Made by a program: the position numbers and the translations under genes. This document shows positions 11,667 to 22,647 of a stretch of 64,000 nt of DNA, piece after piece (positions within the stretch are counted from its first letter, which is position 1; each line of letters starts with the position of its first letter). The DNA is taken from the NCBI GenBank assembly GCA_036365145.1, contig JAEOAD010002712.1:3305001-3369000 (forward strand). Direction: 5' to 3'. Source of the stretch: Orientallactaga sibirica (Eukaryota > Chordata > Mammalia > Rodentia > Dipodidae). The notes beneath the pieces were generated by a model. That model did no database searches. It was given only the letters and a program-made list of their open reading frames with translations, and was not told where the DNA came from.

Positions 11667-11840
11667 TTTTTTATTTTTATTTATTTATTTATTTTGGTTT
11701 TTTGAGGTAGAGTCTCACTCTTGCCCAGGCTGACCTAGAATTCACTTTGTAGTCTCAGTGTGGCCTTGAACTCAAGGCAATCTTCCTACCTCTGCCTCCT
11801 GAGTGCTGGGGTTAAAGGCGTGCACCACCATGCCCGGCTT
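11667..11840 (-). repeat. B1-type SINE nested in a DIP-like tail
   Basis: A full complement with a T-rich end (TTATTTATTTATTTATTTTGG) reads through to ACCACCATGCCCGGC. It is younger than its DIP-like host. Confidence 0.92.
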
Positions 11841-11874
11841 TTTTTTTTTTTTGAATTTTTAAATGGCCCCCAAG

Positions 11875-12477
11875 TACAGGGGAGCACCCTGGATTAGATC
11901 GTGGGAACAGCATGTTCAGGAAACATGACTGCAAGTTTAGTGGGTTCTGTGTAATCGCTTTGCTTCTTATGATCACATCCCATAAACACACATCTCCTGG
12001 GCTCCATAGTGAGCTGCCACCAGCGACAGAAGCTTCCTCCCCCACATCAGGAGTCCTAATGGTCCTCCCCTACCTTCTTGCTTGCGGTGGCTTACACAGT
12101 CCTTGCTCGGTGTGTCATGCCACCCTCAGCCTCCCTCTTCCGTTGCCTTTTTCCCTGAGTTCCTCGGCACCCACTCATCTTAGAACATCATGGGATGACT
12201 TTGGGTAAAGATACAGGAAGTTTTGTCTTCTGGGGCTAACAAGCTGGGATGGTATAAGTCTGGGACTGGCAGCGGTCATGCCCCTCCTGCCCCTGGAGCA
12301 TGGAGGGAGATTCACCAGCTAGGAGAGAAGGAGGCCCACCCAGAACAAGAAGCAGCAGAGATCCAAATGCTTTGTGTGGGTCTGACACCAGCTTCCCAGG
12401 GCCATCCACGTTGTATAGTTCTCTGATTTGCTTAAACTAGTCTCAACTGAGTTTCTCAGAACTTAGTTGCACAGTCA
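11875..12477. other. Intergenic, nothing recognised
   Basis: Single-copy-looking sequence with no exon or repeat signature. Confidence 0.5.
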
Positions 12478-12727
12478 GGGCTGGGGAGATGGCTTAGTGG
12501 TTAAACACTTGCTTGTGAAGCCTAAGGACCCCAGTTTGAGGCTCAATTCTACAGGATCCACCTAAGCCAGATGCACAAGGGGACGCACACATCTGGAGTT
12601 TGTTTGCAGTGGCTGGAGGCCCTGGCACACCCATTCTCTCTCTCTCTTTCTCTACCTGCCTATTTCTGCATCTCTCTCTCTCTCAAATAAATAAATAAAT
12701 GAATAATAAAATATTTAAAAATAAAAG
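12478..12727 (+). repeat. DIP-like SINE
   Basis: The head is GGGCTGGGGAGATGGCTTAG and the tail is AAATAAATAAATAAATG. It carries a small insertion in the B-box region (TTTGAGGCTCAATTC). Confidence 0.9.
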
Positions 12728-13018
12728 TATGAAGATCTGAGTTCAGATCACTAGCACCCACGTAAAATGCCAGGCATGCTGGTGAGCACTTGTGATTCTA
12801 GTGCTTGGGAGGCCAAGGCAGACGGACCCCGGGGGTAGGCTGGTTATTTAAACTAGCTGAATTGGTGAGTTCTGTGTTCATTGAGATCCCATTTTAATAA
12901 AATATGGTGAGGAGTGACAGAAGGACACTCCTGACATCAACCTCTGGCCAACACACACACGCACGCACACACATACACACGCACGTGCGCACACACACAC
13001 ATGCACACACAACAGCAA
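12728..13018 (+). repeat. B2/B3-like SINE with (CA)n tail
   Basis: The text resembles the body of rodent B2/B3 elements (CTGAGTTCAGATCACTAGCA, GCTGGTGAGC, ACATCAACCTCTGGCC). It ends in an impure CA/CG microsatellite at 12953-13011. Confidence 0.65.
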
Positions 13019-13050
13019 AAAAAAAAAAATCCACAGCCCAAACTCCCAAT

Positions 13051-13239
13051 TTTTTTTTGGGGGGGGGGTTTCGAGGTAGGGTCTCACTCTGGTCCAGGCT
13101 GATCTGGAATTAACTATGTAGTCTCAGGGTGGCCTTGAGCTCATGGCAAATCTCCTACCTCTGCCTCCCGAGTGCTGGGATTAAAAGTGTGTGCCACCAT
13201 GCTGCTGGGATTAAGGGTGTGTGCTACCATGCCCAGCAT
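13051..13239 (-). repeat. B1-type SINE with internal 30-bp duplication
   Basis: The complement ends with two copies of TGCTGGGATTAA..GTGTGTGC..CCATGC (13170-13199 and about 13202-13232), a tandem duplication of the element's head. Confidence 0.88.
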
Positions 13240-13247
13240 TGTCTGTT

Positions 13248-13424
13248 TTTTTTTTTTTTTTTTTTTTTTTTTTCTTTTTTGGTTTTTCGAAGTAGGGTCT
13301 CATTCTAGCCAAGGCTGACCTGGAATTCACTCTGTATTCTCAGGGTGGCCTCGAACTCACGGGGATCCTCCTACCTCTGCCTCCTGAGTGCTGGGATTAA
13401 AGGTGTGCGCCACCACGCCCGGCT
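13248..13424 (-). repeat. B1-type SINE
   Basis: A T-tract of about 27 bp precedes a full complement. TTGTCTG flanks it on both sides. Confidence 0.92.
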
Positions 13425-13432
13425 TTGTCTGT

Positions 13433-13581
13433 TTTTTTTTTTTTTTTTCAAGGTAGAGTCTCACTCTGGCCCAGGCTAACCTGGAACTCACTCTGTAGTC
13501 CCGGGGTGGCCTCAGACCCAGCGATCCTCCCACCTCTGCCTCCTTAGTGCTGGGATGAAAGGCGTGCACCATCACACCCTA
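13433..13581 (-). repeat. B1-type SINE
   Basis: Third of three B1 complements in a row, more diverged (CCCGGGGTGGCCTCAGACCC). Confidence 0.9.
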
Positions 13582-14029
13582 TTCCAATTCTTTTTCTTAC
13601 ATCTGTCTGTATACTATCTAACACTGGTTCCAGCACAATGCCTCCAGAAAACCTTCTGTCCAGCAGCTCCTCTGTTTCCAGTTTGATGCTATTCCTTGGC
13701 TCCCATCATGTCTGGACACAGCTCCATTCTATCCTTTGGCAACCATGCGTCTGTGTTGGTTTGCCTCTGTGTACGATGCAATCAAAAGCTCCTCCGCCCT
13801 TGCTGTCCTCACCATGTGGCACAGAGAAGCTTTGCAATGACTTGTGATGAATAACAGGCCCACAGTTTGGATGTCCTGGAGGCATTTTGAGTTTGCCCAT
13901 CACCTGGAAGACCAGGGGCAGCGGGAGGTGAGGAAGGGAGTAGCCAGCGGCTTAACCAAGGAGGATAGAGGAAGGAACGAGAGTGCAGCAGTGACTGGAC
14001 AGAGAAACAGGGCTTACTTTAAGGTTCGA
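13582..14029. other. Intergenic, nothing recognised
   Basis: About 450 bp between two B1 triplets, with no exon signature. Confidence 0.5.
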
Positions 14030-14161
14030 GCCAGGCATGGTGGCGCACGCCTTTAGTCCCAGCATTCTGGAGGTTCAAGGCCATTCTGAGACTACATAGT
14101 GAATTCCAGGTCAACCTGAGCTAGAGCGAGACCCTACCTCAAAAAAAAAAAAAAAAAAAAA
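14030..14161 (+). repeat. B1-type SINE, internally deleted
   Basis: It starts GCCAGGCATGGTGGCGCACG and lacks about 25 bp of its middle before GGAGGTTCAAGGCC. It ends in a 22-bp A-tail. Confidence 0.9.
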
Positions 14162-14171
14162 ATCCAGCTCT

Positions 14172-14327
14172 GCTGGGCATGGTGGCACACACCTTTAATC
14201 CCAGCATTTCGGGGGCAGAGATAGGAGGATGGCCCTGAGTTTGGGGCCAGCCTGAGACTACATACTGAATCCCAGGTCAGCCTGGACTGGAGTGAGACCC
14301 TACCTAAAAGAAAAACAAACAAACCAA
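14172..14327 (+). repeat. B1-type SINE
   Basis: Complete element, TGCTGGGCATGGTGGCACAC to a CAAACAAACC tail. Confidence 0.9.
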
Positions 14328-14335
14328 ACTACTCC

Positions 14336-14506
14336 ATCCAGGTGTGGTGGTGGTACACACCTTTAATCCCAGCACTCGGGAGGCAGAGGGCGGACGATCA
14401 CCATGAGTTTGAGGCCACCCTGAGACTACATACTGAATTCCAGGTCAGCCTGAGCCAGAGCAAGACTCCACCTTGAAAAACCAAAAAAAAAAAAAAAAAA
14501 AAAAAA
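14336..14506 (+). repeat. B1-type SINE
   Basis: Complete element with a long A-tail. It is the last of three same-orientation B1 copies, a mirror of the inverted triplet 900 bp upstream. Confidence 0.92.
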
Positions 14507-16370
14507 GATTCTAAAGACCGGAGTGTGTTTCTGTATTGAGAGAAAAGAGCCTGTGGAGAAGGAAGGGGAAGAGGGGAAGAACCCAGAGCATAGGACAGGG
14601 AAAGGCCACAGGTGAATGGGAGCCAATATCAACCAACAGCAAATCCAATGTAATGTAAGGGGCCCAGGCATCAGGGCCCACGCATTCAGCAACCCCGGGG
14701 CATCTCAGCTGCACGTACTCAACAGTCCCCGGGCATCCAGGCTGCAGGCATTCAGCATCCCCTGAGCTAGCGAGGCTGGGCAGCTCAGGCCGCTGTCATA
14801 TTTCCATGGCTCCCAAAGCCCAGGCTTCCTTTTGTTCCATTATCCTCCACCTCCCAGCAAGCGGAGCCCATTGCTGGCATTAGGGCCTCCCAGGTCTTTG
14901 GCCCTGCAGTTAAATCCTGCTTTCTGCAACTCACTGGCCAAAGTGCAAGGTAATCCTGGGTGTGTTCCCTTGTTGTTGGTGGCAGGCCCAGGAGATTAGG
15001 TTTCCGCTGGATAATGTTCACTCCCTTTGTTCAAGGTCACAAGATCCTGTAACGGGAGAAGCATGGGTATAAATTATTAAGGAAATCTCAGGTTCTCACC
15101 AGTGCTCAGTGATTTGGATATACTCTGGGTCTGAAACCTGAGAGGACTCGGCCCTGGGGTGGCATATTTGGGATTGCGCAGCCTCTGTGTCTGCCCCAGA
15201 TTGAGACCTGGAAGCTGGGGCCTCACCCGGCCCAGCATGGAATGCCTTGTGCAGCTGGGGGCTGCTCAGGAAACACGGTGGCTTCACGCCCTCGCTGTGC
15301 CAGAAGACGAAGAGAAGGTATGCCTGCTTCCGAGCTGGAAGAGCCCAGGAGGGGCATGGTATTCTCTAGAGAGAGGCTCGGCTGATGTGGGAGACCTGCC
15401 CTCTGTCTCTCTCACACGCACATGCACACGCACATATCACTGTAATTAGTAACAACGGGAACAAGGTTCAGAGGAGGCATGTAGGCACTGAGTAGGAGGC
15501 CAGTAATAATCGCACGGCTGTAAGACTGTGGACCAGGGAGGAGTTAGGAAGGAAGCTGCCACTCCCCGGAGGCCCCCTGAGCTCCAGTGCAGAGAACAGT
15601 GGGAACCCACAGAATCCCAAGGCTGCTAGGGTCTCGTGCATGTACTGTCTGGAAGAGAGGAGGGGAAGGCACAGAGAAGTGGGAAACCCAGCGTCAGCTT
15701 CTCCTGTGTCCTTTGACTGCTTATCAGGAGGCATCTGTGATGGGCCAGAGCTCTGTCCACCTGCCCTTTAATACCTGCTGTCACGCTCAGCTATGGCAGC
15801 TGAGAGGCAAAGATGGCTGTTGTGTGCACATTCTCATGTGCACATAACAGGTGTGAAGTGCAACTCAACATGTTTGGCCATTTGAGTGTCCATTTGTACA
15901 TCTGAATGTGGATGTGGCCACCTGATATCCTTCCTATCTCCACAGCGTGGTCTCTGTGTGCCTGTGCGTCCCGTGCTCGTTCTGGCTCTTCCTCCAGTCT
16001 TACGCTTCAGATCACAATGACATCAACACCCCATCATGGACACTGAGCTATGTGCCATCAGTTCCCTAGCTTGGCCCAGAGCTGAACATGTGCCTTGATG
16101 TTCAAACTCCCTCCTCCCTTGTCAGCCCGACAATCCTGCGCTATGCTGGAGTCTGTCCCAGCAGGGCCGACAGGAGGAGCGCCTCCTCTGGGCTGCAGGG
16201 TCTCAGAGCATTGTTTGCTCATTGCTCAGACCATCACCAATCTCCTGCAGCCAGAAGCAGACAAGTCAACTGAGGCTTCAGGCTTCCTGAAGTAAATGCA
16301 CGCGGACCAAGGGCACTGTCCTGTGAAGTCCAAAGGCAGACTCGCTGAAGCCGTGGAGTACCAAGCAAGA
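14507..16370. other. Intergenic; short tandem repeat at 14683-14765
   Basis: No gene is seen. 14683-14765 holds about 2.5 copies of a degenerate 34-bp unit (CATTCAGCA...CCCCGGGGCATC...GCTGCA). Confidence 0.5.
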
Positions 16371-16512
16371 AGACAGCAGTGCCCCCAAGGGACCTGGGGA
16401 GACTTCTGCACACCTCTGGCCTCCAGAGCTAGGAGGAAATCAGTCGGCTGCTTTAAACCATCAAGTTTGTGGTGATCTGTTACAATAGCCACAGGAAATG
16501 AGTCTGACTCAA
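16371..16512 (+). mobile_element. MLT1-type MaLR LTR, 3' end remnant
   Basis: Sequence ending CATCAAGTTTGTGGTGATCT, TGTTACAATAGCCACAGGAAA matches the conserved 3' terminus of old mammalian MLT1 LTRs. It is non-coding. Confidence 0.6.
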
Positions 16513-16647
16513 CCAGGTATTCATCAAAGTACAAGTGCAATTCAGCACAGAAATGGTGATGAGTAAATGGATCTACACATGCAAGCAAGCAAACTTTTAT
16601 TCACACTTTTGCCATATATAAACTCAAAATGGATCAAACCCAAATGT

Positions 16648-16775
16648 CCATTGCGTGGTGGCACATGCCTGGAACCCCAGCACTCAGGAGGCTGAAACAG
16701 GAGGAACATGGATTTGAGGCCAGCCTGAGTCACTTAGCAAACTTCTTTCTCAAATAAGAAAACACAAACAAAGAA
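16648..16775 (+). repeat. Old B1-like SINE
   Basis: Diverged B1 (GTGGTGGCACATGCCTGGAA, GAGGCCAGCCTGAG) with an A-rich tail. Confidence 0.7.
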
Positions 16776-16798
16776 CCCTGGCTGTGAAGCCGAAGCCA

Positions 16799-16951
16799 TG
16801 GCTGGCATGGTGATGTACACCTGTAACCAGCACCGGGAGGCTGGGGCAGGATTACCACAAGTTCAAGGTTAGTTGTATCTGTATAGTGAGTATCACAACA
16901 GCCAAGCCTGCCCAGTGAGCCTCGGAATACAACAAACAAACAAACAAAAAC
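16799..16951 (+). repeat. Old B1-like SINE
   Basis: Diverged B1 (ATGGCTGGCATGGTGATGTA) with a (CAAA)n tail. Confidence 0.65.
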
Positions 16952-17181
16952 AGAAGATGTGTAAAACCAAATCTATGAACTATCTGGAAGAACTCATAAG
17001 AAAACCTTCATGCTCCCGGGTGAAGATGACTGAGCTATGACACCAAAGTGGGACCCACACTATTTTAAAAAATTGATAAATTGTACTCCTTAAAATTAAA
17101 ATGTTCTGCTTTTCATGAGACACTGTTAAGAGAATGAGAAGACAGTTCATAGTCAGGAAGGCATATCTAATAAAGGAATTA

Positions 17182-17297
17182 GCCTGATATGGCAGTTCAT
17201 GCTTTTAATTCCAGCACTTGCAAGGCTGAGATAAGCAGGTCATCGTGAGTTTGAGGCCAGCTTGGGATAAAATGAGACCCTGCCTCGAAACAAAAAT
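17182..17297 (+). repeat. B1-type SINE, diverged
   Basis: CCTGATATGGCAGTTCATGC through GAGACCCTGCCTCGAAAC. It is shorter than full length. Confidence 0.8.
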
Positions 17298-17487
17298 GTG
17301 CTGGAGAGATGGCTTAGCTGTTCAAGGAGCTTGCTTACAAAGCCTTCTGTCATGGGTTGGATTCCCCAGTGTACACATAAAGCCAGATGCACAAAGTGGT
17401 GAATGCATCTGAAGTTCATTTGCAGAGGCAAGAGGCTCTGGTGCACCCATACACACTCTTTCCTTACAAACAAGTAAAAATATTTTT
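17298..17487 (+). repeat. DIP-like SINE
   Basis: It begins GTGCTGGAGAGATGGCTTAG directly after the preceding B1 tail, suggesting insertion into that A-rich end. Confidence 0.88.
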
Positions 17488-17539
17488 AATGTTGTTGCTG
17501 ACTGACATATACTATACAGTCAGAACTGCCATGCTTTTC

Positions 17540-17840
17540 CGTACTGAACCTGTTGGTGTGGGAAGTGGAGCTTTGCTGAAGGAGGAGTGTTGCTCGGGAT
17601 GGACCTTGAGGTTTATCAGCCCCTAGCTGGCCAGAGTTAGTTCAGCTCTCCTGCTGCTGTTGTCCACCTGGTGTGGTAGAGGTGATGTCCATGATGTCCA
17701 GCCTCTGCTCATGCCATCTGTCCCCTAGCATCATGGAGATTTCCTTGAGACTGGAAGCCAAAATAAATACTTTCCTCACATAAGCTGCATGTAGTTGGGT
17801 GTATTGTGCCAGCAACAAGAAGAGAACTGCAACAGGTGTC
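17540..17840 (+). mobile_element. MaLR-type LTR remnant
   Basis: The text has the layout of a MaLR-like LTR: GGTGTGGGAAGTGGAGCTTT, CTTGAGGTTTATCAGCCC, an AATAAA at 17762-17767, and a 3' end CCAGCAACAAGAAGAGAAC. Family assignment is from memory. Confidence 0.5.
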
Positions 17841-18456
17841 CTGCAGAGTCATTATGGAGAGGGACAGCAGCCCATGCTGGGCTTTCACGAGGAGAGAGTT
17901 GCAGATCCAATAGGGTGCTGAGGGTGCTTGTGTCGGGAGTGGGGTGGGATGGGAGAGGAAGTCACAGCACAGGGGTGGGGCTTGTCCAAAAGCCTGGGGC
18001 CCCAGAGAAGCCTGACACCAAGACATACTAGGGAGAGGGCTTCAGAAGCCTGTGTGAGGTGGTGGGCTGGGGTCCGTGTTCAGTGAGGGGCCCACTGGCC
18101 CACCAGGAGGAGAAGGCACACATCCTTTCCCTTGAGAGCAAAGGAGCCGGGGGCGGGGGAGCCATCCCCCAAGTGGCTTGTGGCCCTCTCTCTGTGGGCA
18201 GGGACAGGAAGAAAATGTAGGAACAAGAACAGGTGGTTCTGGGAGCTGACTGCACAGAGACCAGCACACCGCAGACCCTCACCCCAAGAACACGTGTCTT
18301 AGCCATGACTGAGCCCTGGCATGGGGGCAGTTTCCTCCTCACACAATCACACACCACTCCCTTTACACGGAGGATTACACTAGCACTTTAAAGTCTGCTT
18401 TCTTCACAGGAGATTTTAGGTGGTTTTCAAAAATCCAGACAATAAGGGATATAGAT
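17841..18456. other. Intergenic, nothing recognised
   Basis: GC-richer single-copy sequence with no exon structure. Confidence 0.5.
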
Positions 18457-18663
18457 TGCACTGGAGACGTGGCCCAGTGGTGAAAGGCCCTTGCTTACAA
18501 AACCTGATGGCCTGGGTTTGACTCCCTAGTACCCATGTAAAGCCAGATGCACAAAGTGGTGCATGCATCTGAAGTTCATTTGCAGTGGCAAGAGGCCCTG
18601 GCATTTCTATTGTCTCCCTCTCTGTCTCTCCCTTCCTCCTTGTAAATAAATAAAAATCTTTAA
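18457..18663 (+). repeat. DIP-like SINE, diverged head
   Basis: GCACTGGAGACGTGGCCCAG to TAAATAAATAAAAATC. Confidence 0.88.
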
Positions 18664-18676
18664 ACAGAAATATATA

Positions 18677-18880
18677 GGGCTAGAGAGATGGCTTAGTGGT
18701 TAAGGTTCTTGCCTGTGAAGGCTAAGAACTCAGGTTCAATTCCCCAGGACCCACAAAAGCCAGCTGCACAAAGTGGCGCATGCATCTGGAGTTCATTTGC
18801 AGTGGCTAGAGGCCCTGGAACACCTACTCTCTCTCCCTCTCTCTCTCAAATAAATAAATAGAGATACATAAATAATAAAA
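18677..18880 (+). repeat. DIP-like SINE
   Basis: Second tandemly placed copy, GGGCTAGAGAGATGGCTTAG to AAATAAATAAATAG. Confidence 0.9.
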
Positions 18881-20404
18881 CAGAAGACAATATGACCAGA
18901 GAAATTAATATCTGCATGTAAGTTCAACAGGAATATAAACTTTCCTTCCCCTCTTGCTAGGCACATCTCTTGCTGGGGTATTAGCTGTCTTGCCCTGCCT
19001 CATGAGCCCCAGCAAAGAAGTCAGAAAATGGCAGGGAATATGCTGGAAGACTTGCTAGTTATGTCTACAGAGGTGGAGGAAGGAACCAGAGGTCACTACA
19101 AAGAGAAACTTGTCTACAGCCAACCAGGTTATCCCTGAGTGCACAAGCCCAGGATCCAAGATCACCACCTCACTACAGCCCAGGGCCTTGTCCTAGAACA
19201 CAGCTCCCCGCTCGGGCCTCTGTGTGTCCTTCTCTTTGTGGGACAGGATGGCCCTGATACACCTAGCCAGTAAATGAGCTACTCCTGCCCCAGGGGAATC
19301 CCTGGATGGAGGTAAGGAAACCCACTTGTGTCTCCCTTGCCAAGGCTGTGCCTGGGCCCTGTGTGGAGGGAGGATTGCCTGCGCAGCCAATTCTGAGAGT
19401 CTTAATGACAGGGGAGGCCCCTCCAGAATTACCCTTGAAAGTTCCTGGCAGAGAAGAAAGGCAGAGCACACAGTCCTGGAAATGAGCTGTGTGTTTGCAT
19501 AGCTCTCTCGGCCTGTCTGACCTGCTGGGGCAGCTGTCCACCAGAGCGCTGAGCTGCTTCTCCTCAGAGCTTTATTACGGTTTAGAACAACCTCTCATTT
19601 GGGTAGACAAATACAGATGCTTCAAGGGACAAATAATCAGAGGCCACAGGAAACACTCAGATTTTGTTCGGATTCTCCTTGGCACAGGAAGCCTCTGGAA
19701 GCCCGGGTTCCTCCTTGGAAAACTGGGGAGCCCTCCCTTGCAAGGGCATCCATCTGTCATCTTGCCCACTCCCTACATGCCCACTGGTGCCCTGTCCTCC
19801 CCCATTGCCACCCACGCCCTTCCTTGTTCAGAGCTCACTGGAGGCACTGGTGCTGTGCCGTCTGCTGACATTTGTCTGTGCAACCTGATCTTCAGGCCGC
19901 AGTTCCCGGAGTCATTCGAGGTCCAGATTCCTGACAACCTTTGTCCCATAAGCCCTCATGCCCAGGAGGCACAAAGCCAGGCAGCATCTCTGGCCTCACC
20001 AGTTCAGCCTGCTGGGCAGAAGGTGGGGCAGCCAACTGGCCAGCCAACCAGTTCCAGGGAGGCTCCAGTTACCCAGAGAGCTGAACAGCCTCCCAGGACC
20101 CAGTGCTCCCAGTGCACCCAGTGCTACGGGAGGGAGGCCTGCTCGCCACGACACCTTGGAGAACATTCTCTCTAGTAATGTTGTAACTAGCTTATGTTTG
20201 TGGTACTTGTGCCACAGCCCTCCTTGACACGTGACACACGTCACCAAACGTCATCCCCACAGTTTTAGAAGCTGGTACTGGGAGGAAAAGACTATTTTTA
20301 ACCCCCTTATTAAAGAGAAGATTAAGCCTCAGTAAGCCAGAGGCCATTCTCAAATGGGAGCCTGTCTGTCCCCTAAAGCGTGTTTGTGGTGACCAGTGTT
20401 CTCT
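18881..20404. other. Intergenic; long open frame judged non-coding
   Basis: A 228-codon open frame at 19489-20175 (+) is GC-driven and contains short tandem words (CCCAGTGCTCCCAGTGCACC). It has no recognisable domain and no supporting splice or promoter signal. A MIR-like stretch lies at about 20265-20340. Confidence 0.5.
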
Positions 20405-20700
20405 GTGTCCCTGGAAGGTCATGCACAAGCCCAAATGGGCCCCGCCCCAGAGGTCCTGATTCAGGAGGTCCAGAGGCTGCAGTTTCAAAAGCTTCCTGGA
20501 AACACTATTGGACCAGGTCTTGCCCTAGTAGCCCTGCCCTGCAATGCACATGGGCCCCAAACTTCCTGCAGATCACCTGGACTTTATCCAGGAAATCCAC
20601 CACTAAGGGCTGTCATGCATCCCCACCATCTGGGCCAAAGAGCCTCCAGAGGAGCCAGGCATTGAGTCCCAGGGTGGTGCTCAAAACAGCTCTCACAGTA
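20405..20700 (-). mobile_element. MER5-like (hAT-Charlie) DNA transposon remnant
   Basis: GGGCCCCGCCCCAGAGGTCC followed by TGATTCAGGAGGTCCAGAGG matches the core of non-autonomous MER5 elements. A second related block follows at 20560-20620. Confidence 0.55.
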
Positions 20701-20728
20701 GCAAACATCAAACAGTATGAGATCATTC

Positions 20729-20938
20729 TTTTTTTTTTTTTTAATTTTTTAATTTAATTTAATTGTTTGAGAGAAAGAGGCAGATAGAGAGAGAATAGGC
20801 ATACCAGGGCCACTGCAAACAAACTCCAGATGTATGTGCCACCTTGTGCATCTGGCTTACATGGGTACTGGGGAATTGAACCTGGGTCCTTAGGCTTCGA
20901 AGGCAAGCACCTTAACTGCTAAGCCATCTCTCCAGCCC
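20729..20938 (-). repeat. DIP-like SINE, full length
   Basis: A T/A-rich end, GAGAGAAAGAGGCAGATAGA, then the tRNA-like head complement TAAGCCATCTCTCCAGCCC. Confidence 0.92.
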
Positions 20939-21525
20939 AACCACAAGGCCATTCTATGCATAGGTGAAGCCAGTGTGCAGGGGTTCCTAACAGGCCTGGT
21001 CAGGGTCAACCCAATAATGACTCTTTGTTCCTGTTCCTGTCATGTCAATTTCAGCTGTTTAATGAGTGAATAATCTCTGATTCCACTACCTCTGTCCCTT
21101 GGTCCCTGCTGTGAACAGTGTTTGGGGACAGGAAAACAAATGGACAGATGGACAAGCAGATAAAGAGGGGAATTAACAAATGCAGGCCATGGAAGAGGGT
21201 GAAGGAGACTGGTTGGGTGGAGCTGGGGTAATGTGGCTGGCATGTAGGTGTGGCAGGTCGTCCTGCCCTGGCAGTAATCTGGACAGAGGTACCTCCACTG
21301 TGTGCTCTGGCAAGCACCACGGATGGGGTGTGTGTGATGCATGGCCTCGAGTTCTGGCAGTCTGGGTAGAGGTGGGGGGGTTGGTGAGGGCGATAAGGGA
21401 AAGTCCATCCCAGGCCTCTCCCCCAGCTCTGAGCCCTGCTGGCTGTCTCTGTCTGTGGATATCTTTGCATAGCATTCCTGAACCATGAAGAGTGTGTGTG
21501 TGTACGTCTGTCTCCCAATTATCCC
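20939..21525. other. Intergenic, nothing recognised
   Basis: Three overlapping minus-strand frames of 100-155 codons are open here without family similarity. Confidence 0.5.
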
Positions 21526-21715
21526 TTTTAAAAAATTTATTTATTTATTTATTTGAGAGAGCGAGAGAGAAAGAAGCAGAGAGAGAGTGAGAGAATGGGT
21601 GTGCCAGATGCATGTGCCACCTTGTGCATCTGGCTTACATGGGTCCTGGGGAATCAAACTGAGGCCCTTTGGCTTTGCAGGCAAATGGCTTAACTGCTAA
21701 GCCATCTCTCCAGCC
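21526..21715 (-). repeat. DIP-like SINE
   Basis: It lacks the segment around GGGCCTCCAGCCACTGC found in other copies (internal deletion), but keeps both ends. Confidence 0.9.
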
Positions 21716-21877
21716 CTCTAATTCTCCCTTTTATAAGGACACTAGTCATTGGGTTAGAGCCTACTGAAATAACCTCATTCTGACTAAATAAATTGTGATG
21801 GTTCTATTCCGAGATAATCAGAGTAGGACTCCAACATATCTTTTTCTGTTTACATGACTTTTAAAAAATATTTTTAT

Positions 21878-22050
21878 GACCAGGCATTGGTGGCGCACAC
21901 CTTTAATCCCAGCACTTGGGAGGCAGAGGTGGGAAGATTGCTATGAGTTTGAGGCCACCCTGAGACTACATAGTAAGTTCCAGGTTAGCCTGGGCCAGAG
22001 TGAAACCCTACCTCAGAAAACCAAATACATACATACATACATACATATAT
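21878..22050 (+). repeat. B1-type SINE with (CATA)n tail
   Basis: GACCAGGCATTGGTGGCGCA to CTCAGAAAACC, followed by a CATA/TACA microsatellite at 22024-22050 grown from the A-tail. Confidence 0.9.
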
Positions 22051-22239
22051 ATGTATATTTGCAAGCAGAGAAGGAGATAGAAGACAGACAGATGGGGAGA
22101 ATGGGCACATCAGGGCCTCCAGCCGCTGTGAACTCCATATGCATGCACCACTCTGTGCATCTGGCTTTACATGGGCACTGGGGAATCAAACTTGTCTTTC
22201 CAGGCAGTGCTCTAACTGCTGAACAATCTCTCCAGCCCA
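22051..22239 (-). repeat. DIP-like SINE
   Basis: The complement ends AACAATCTCTCCAGCCC. The region between the B box and the head is shortened. Confidence 0.88.
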
Positions 22240-22263
22240 ACATAACTTTAAAAAAGAAAAAAA

Positions 22264-22406
22264 CTATTTTTTTGAGAGCAAGACACAGAGAGAGATTGTA
22301 AGAGTATGGGTGTGTCAGGGCCTCTTGCCACTACAAACTCCAGACACATGCACCACTTTGTGCCTCTGGCTTTATGTAGGTATGAGGAATTAAACTGGGG
22401 CTTATG
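22264..22406 (-). repeat. DIP-like SINE fragment
   Basis: The tail half is present. The head half is absent beyond the insertion site of the next element. Confidence 0.8.
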
Positions 22407-22407
22407 G

Positions 22408-22630
22408 GGCCGGAGAGACGGCTTAGCAGTTAAGGCGCATGCCTGGGAAGCCTAAGGACCCAGGTTCGATTCTCCAGGTCCCACATAAGCCAGATGCACA
22501 AGGGGGTGCATACATCTGGAGTTCTCACTCCTTTCTCACTCTCTTTCTCTCTCTCCCTCCCTCTCTCTGTCTCTAATAAATAAATAAATAAAAATTAAAA
22601 ATCTAAAAACAATAAAAAAATTAAAAAATC
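22408..22630 (+). repeat. DIP-like SINE with clear target duplication
   Basis: It is inserted in opposite orientation into the preceding fragment. TAAACTGGGGCTTATGG (22391-22407) recurs as TAAACTGGGGCTTGTGG (22631-22647). Confidence 0.93.
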
Positions 22631-22647
22631 TAAACTGGGGCTTGTGG

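Noticed and set aside
19489..20175. 228-codon open frame on the plus strand
   Set aside because: GC-rich, full of Pro/Gln/Ser and short tandem words. It has no domain, splice or promoter support and overlaps open frames on both strands.
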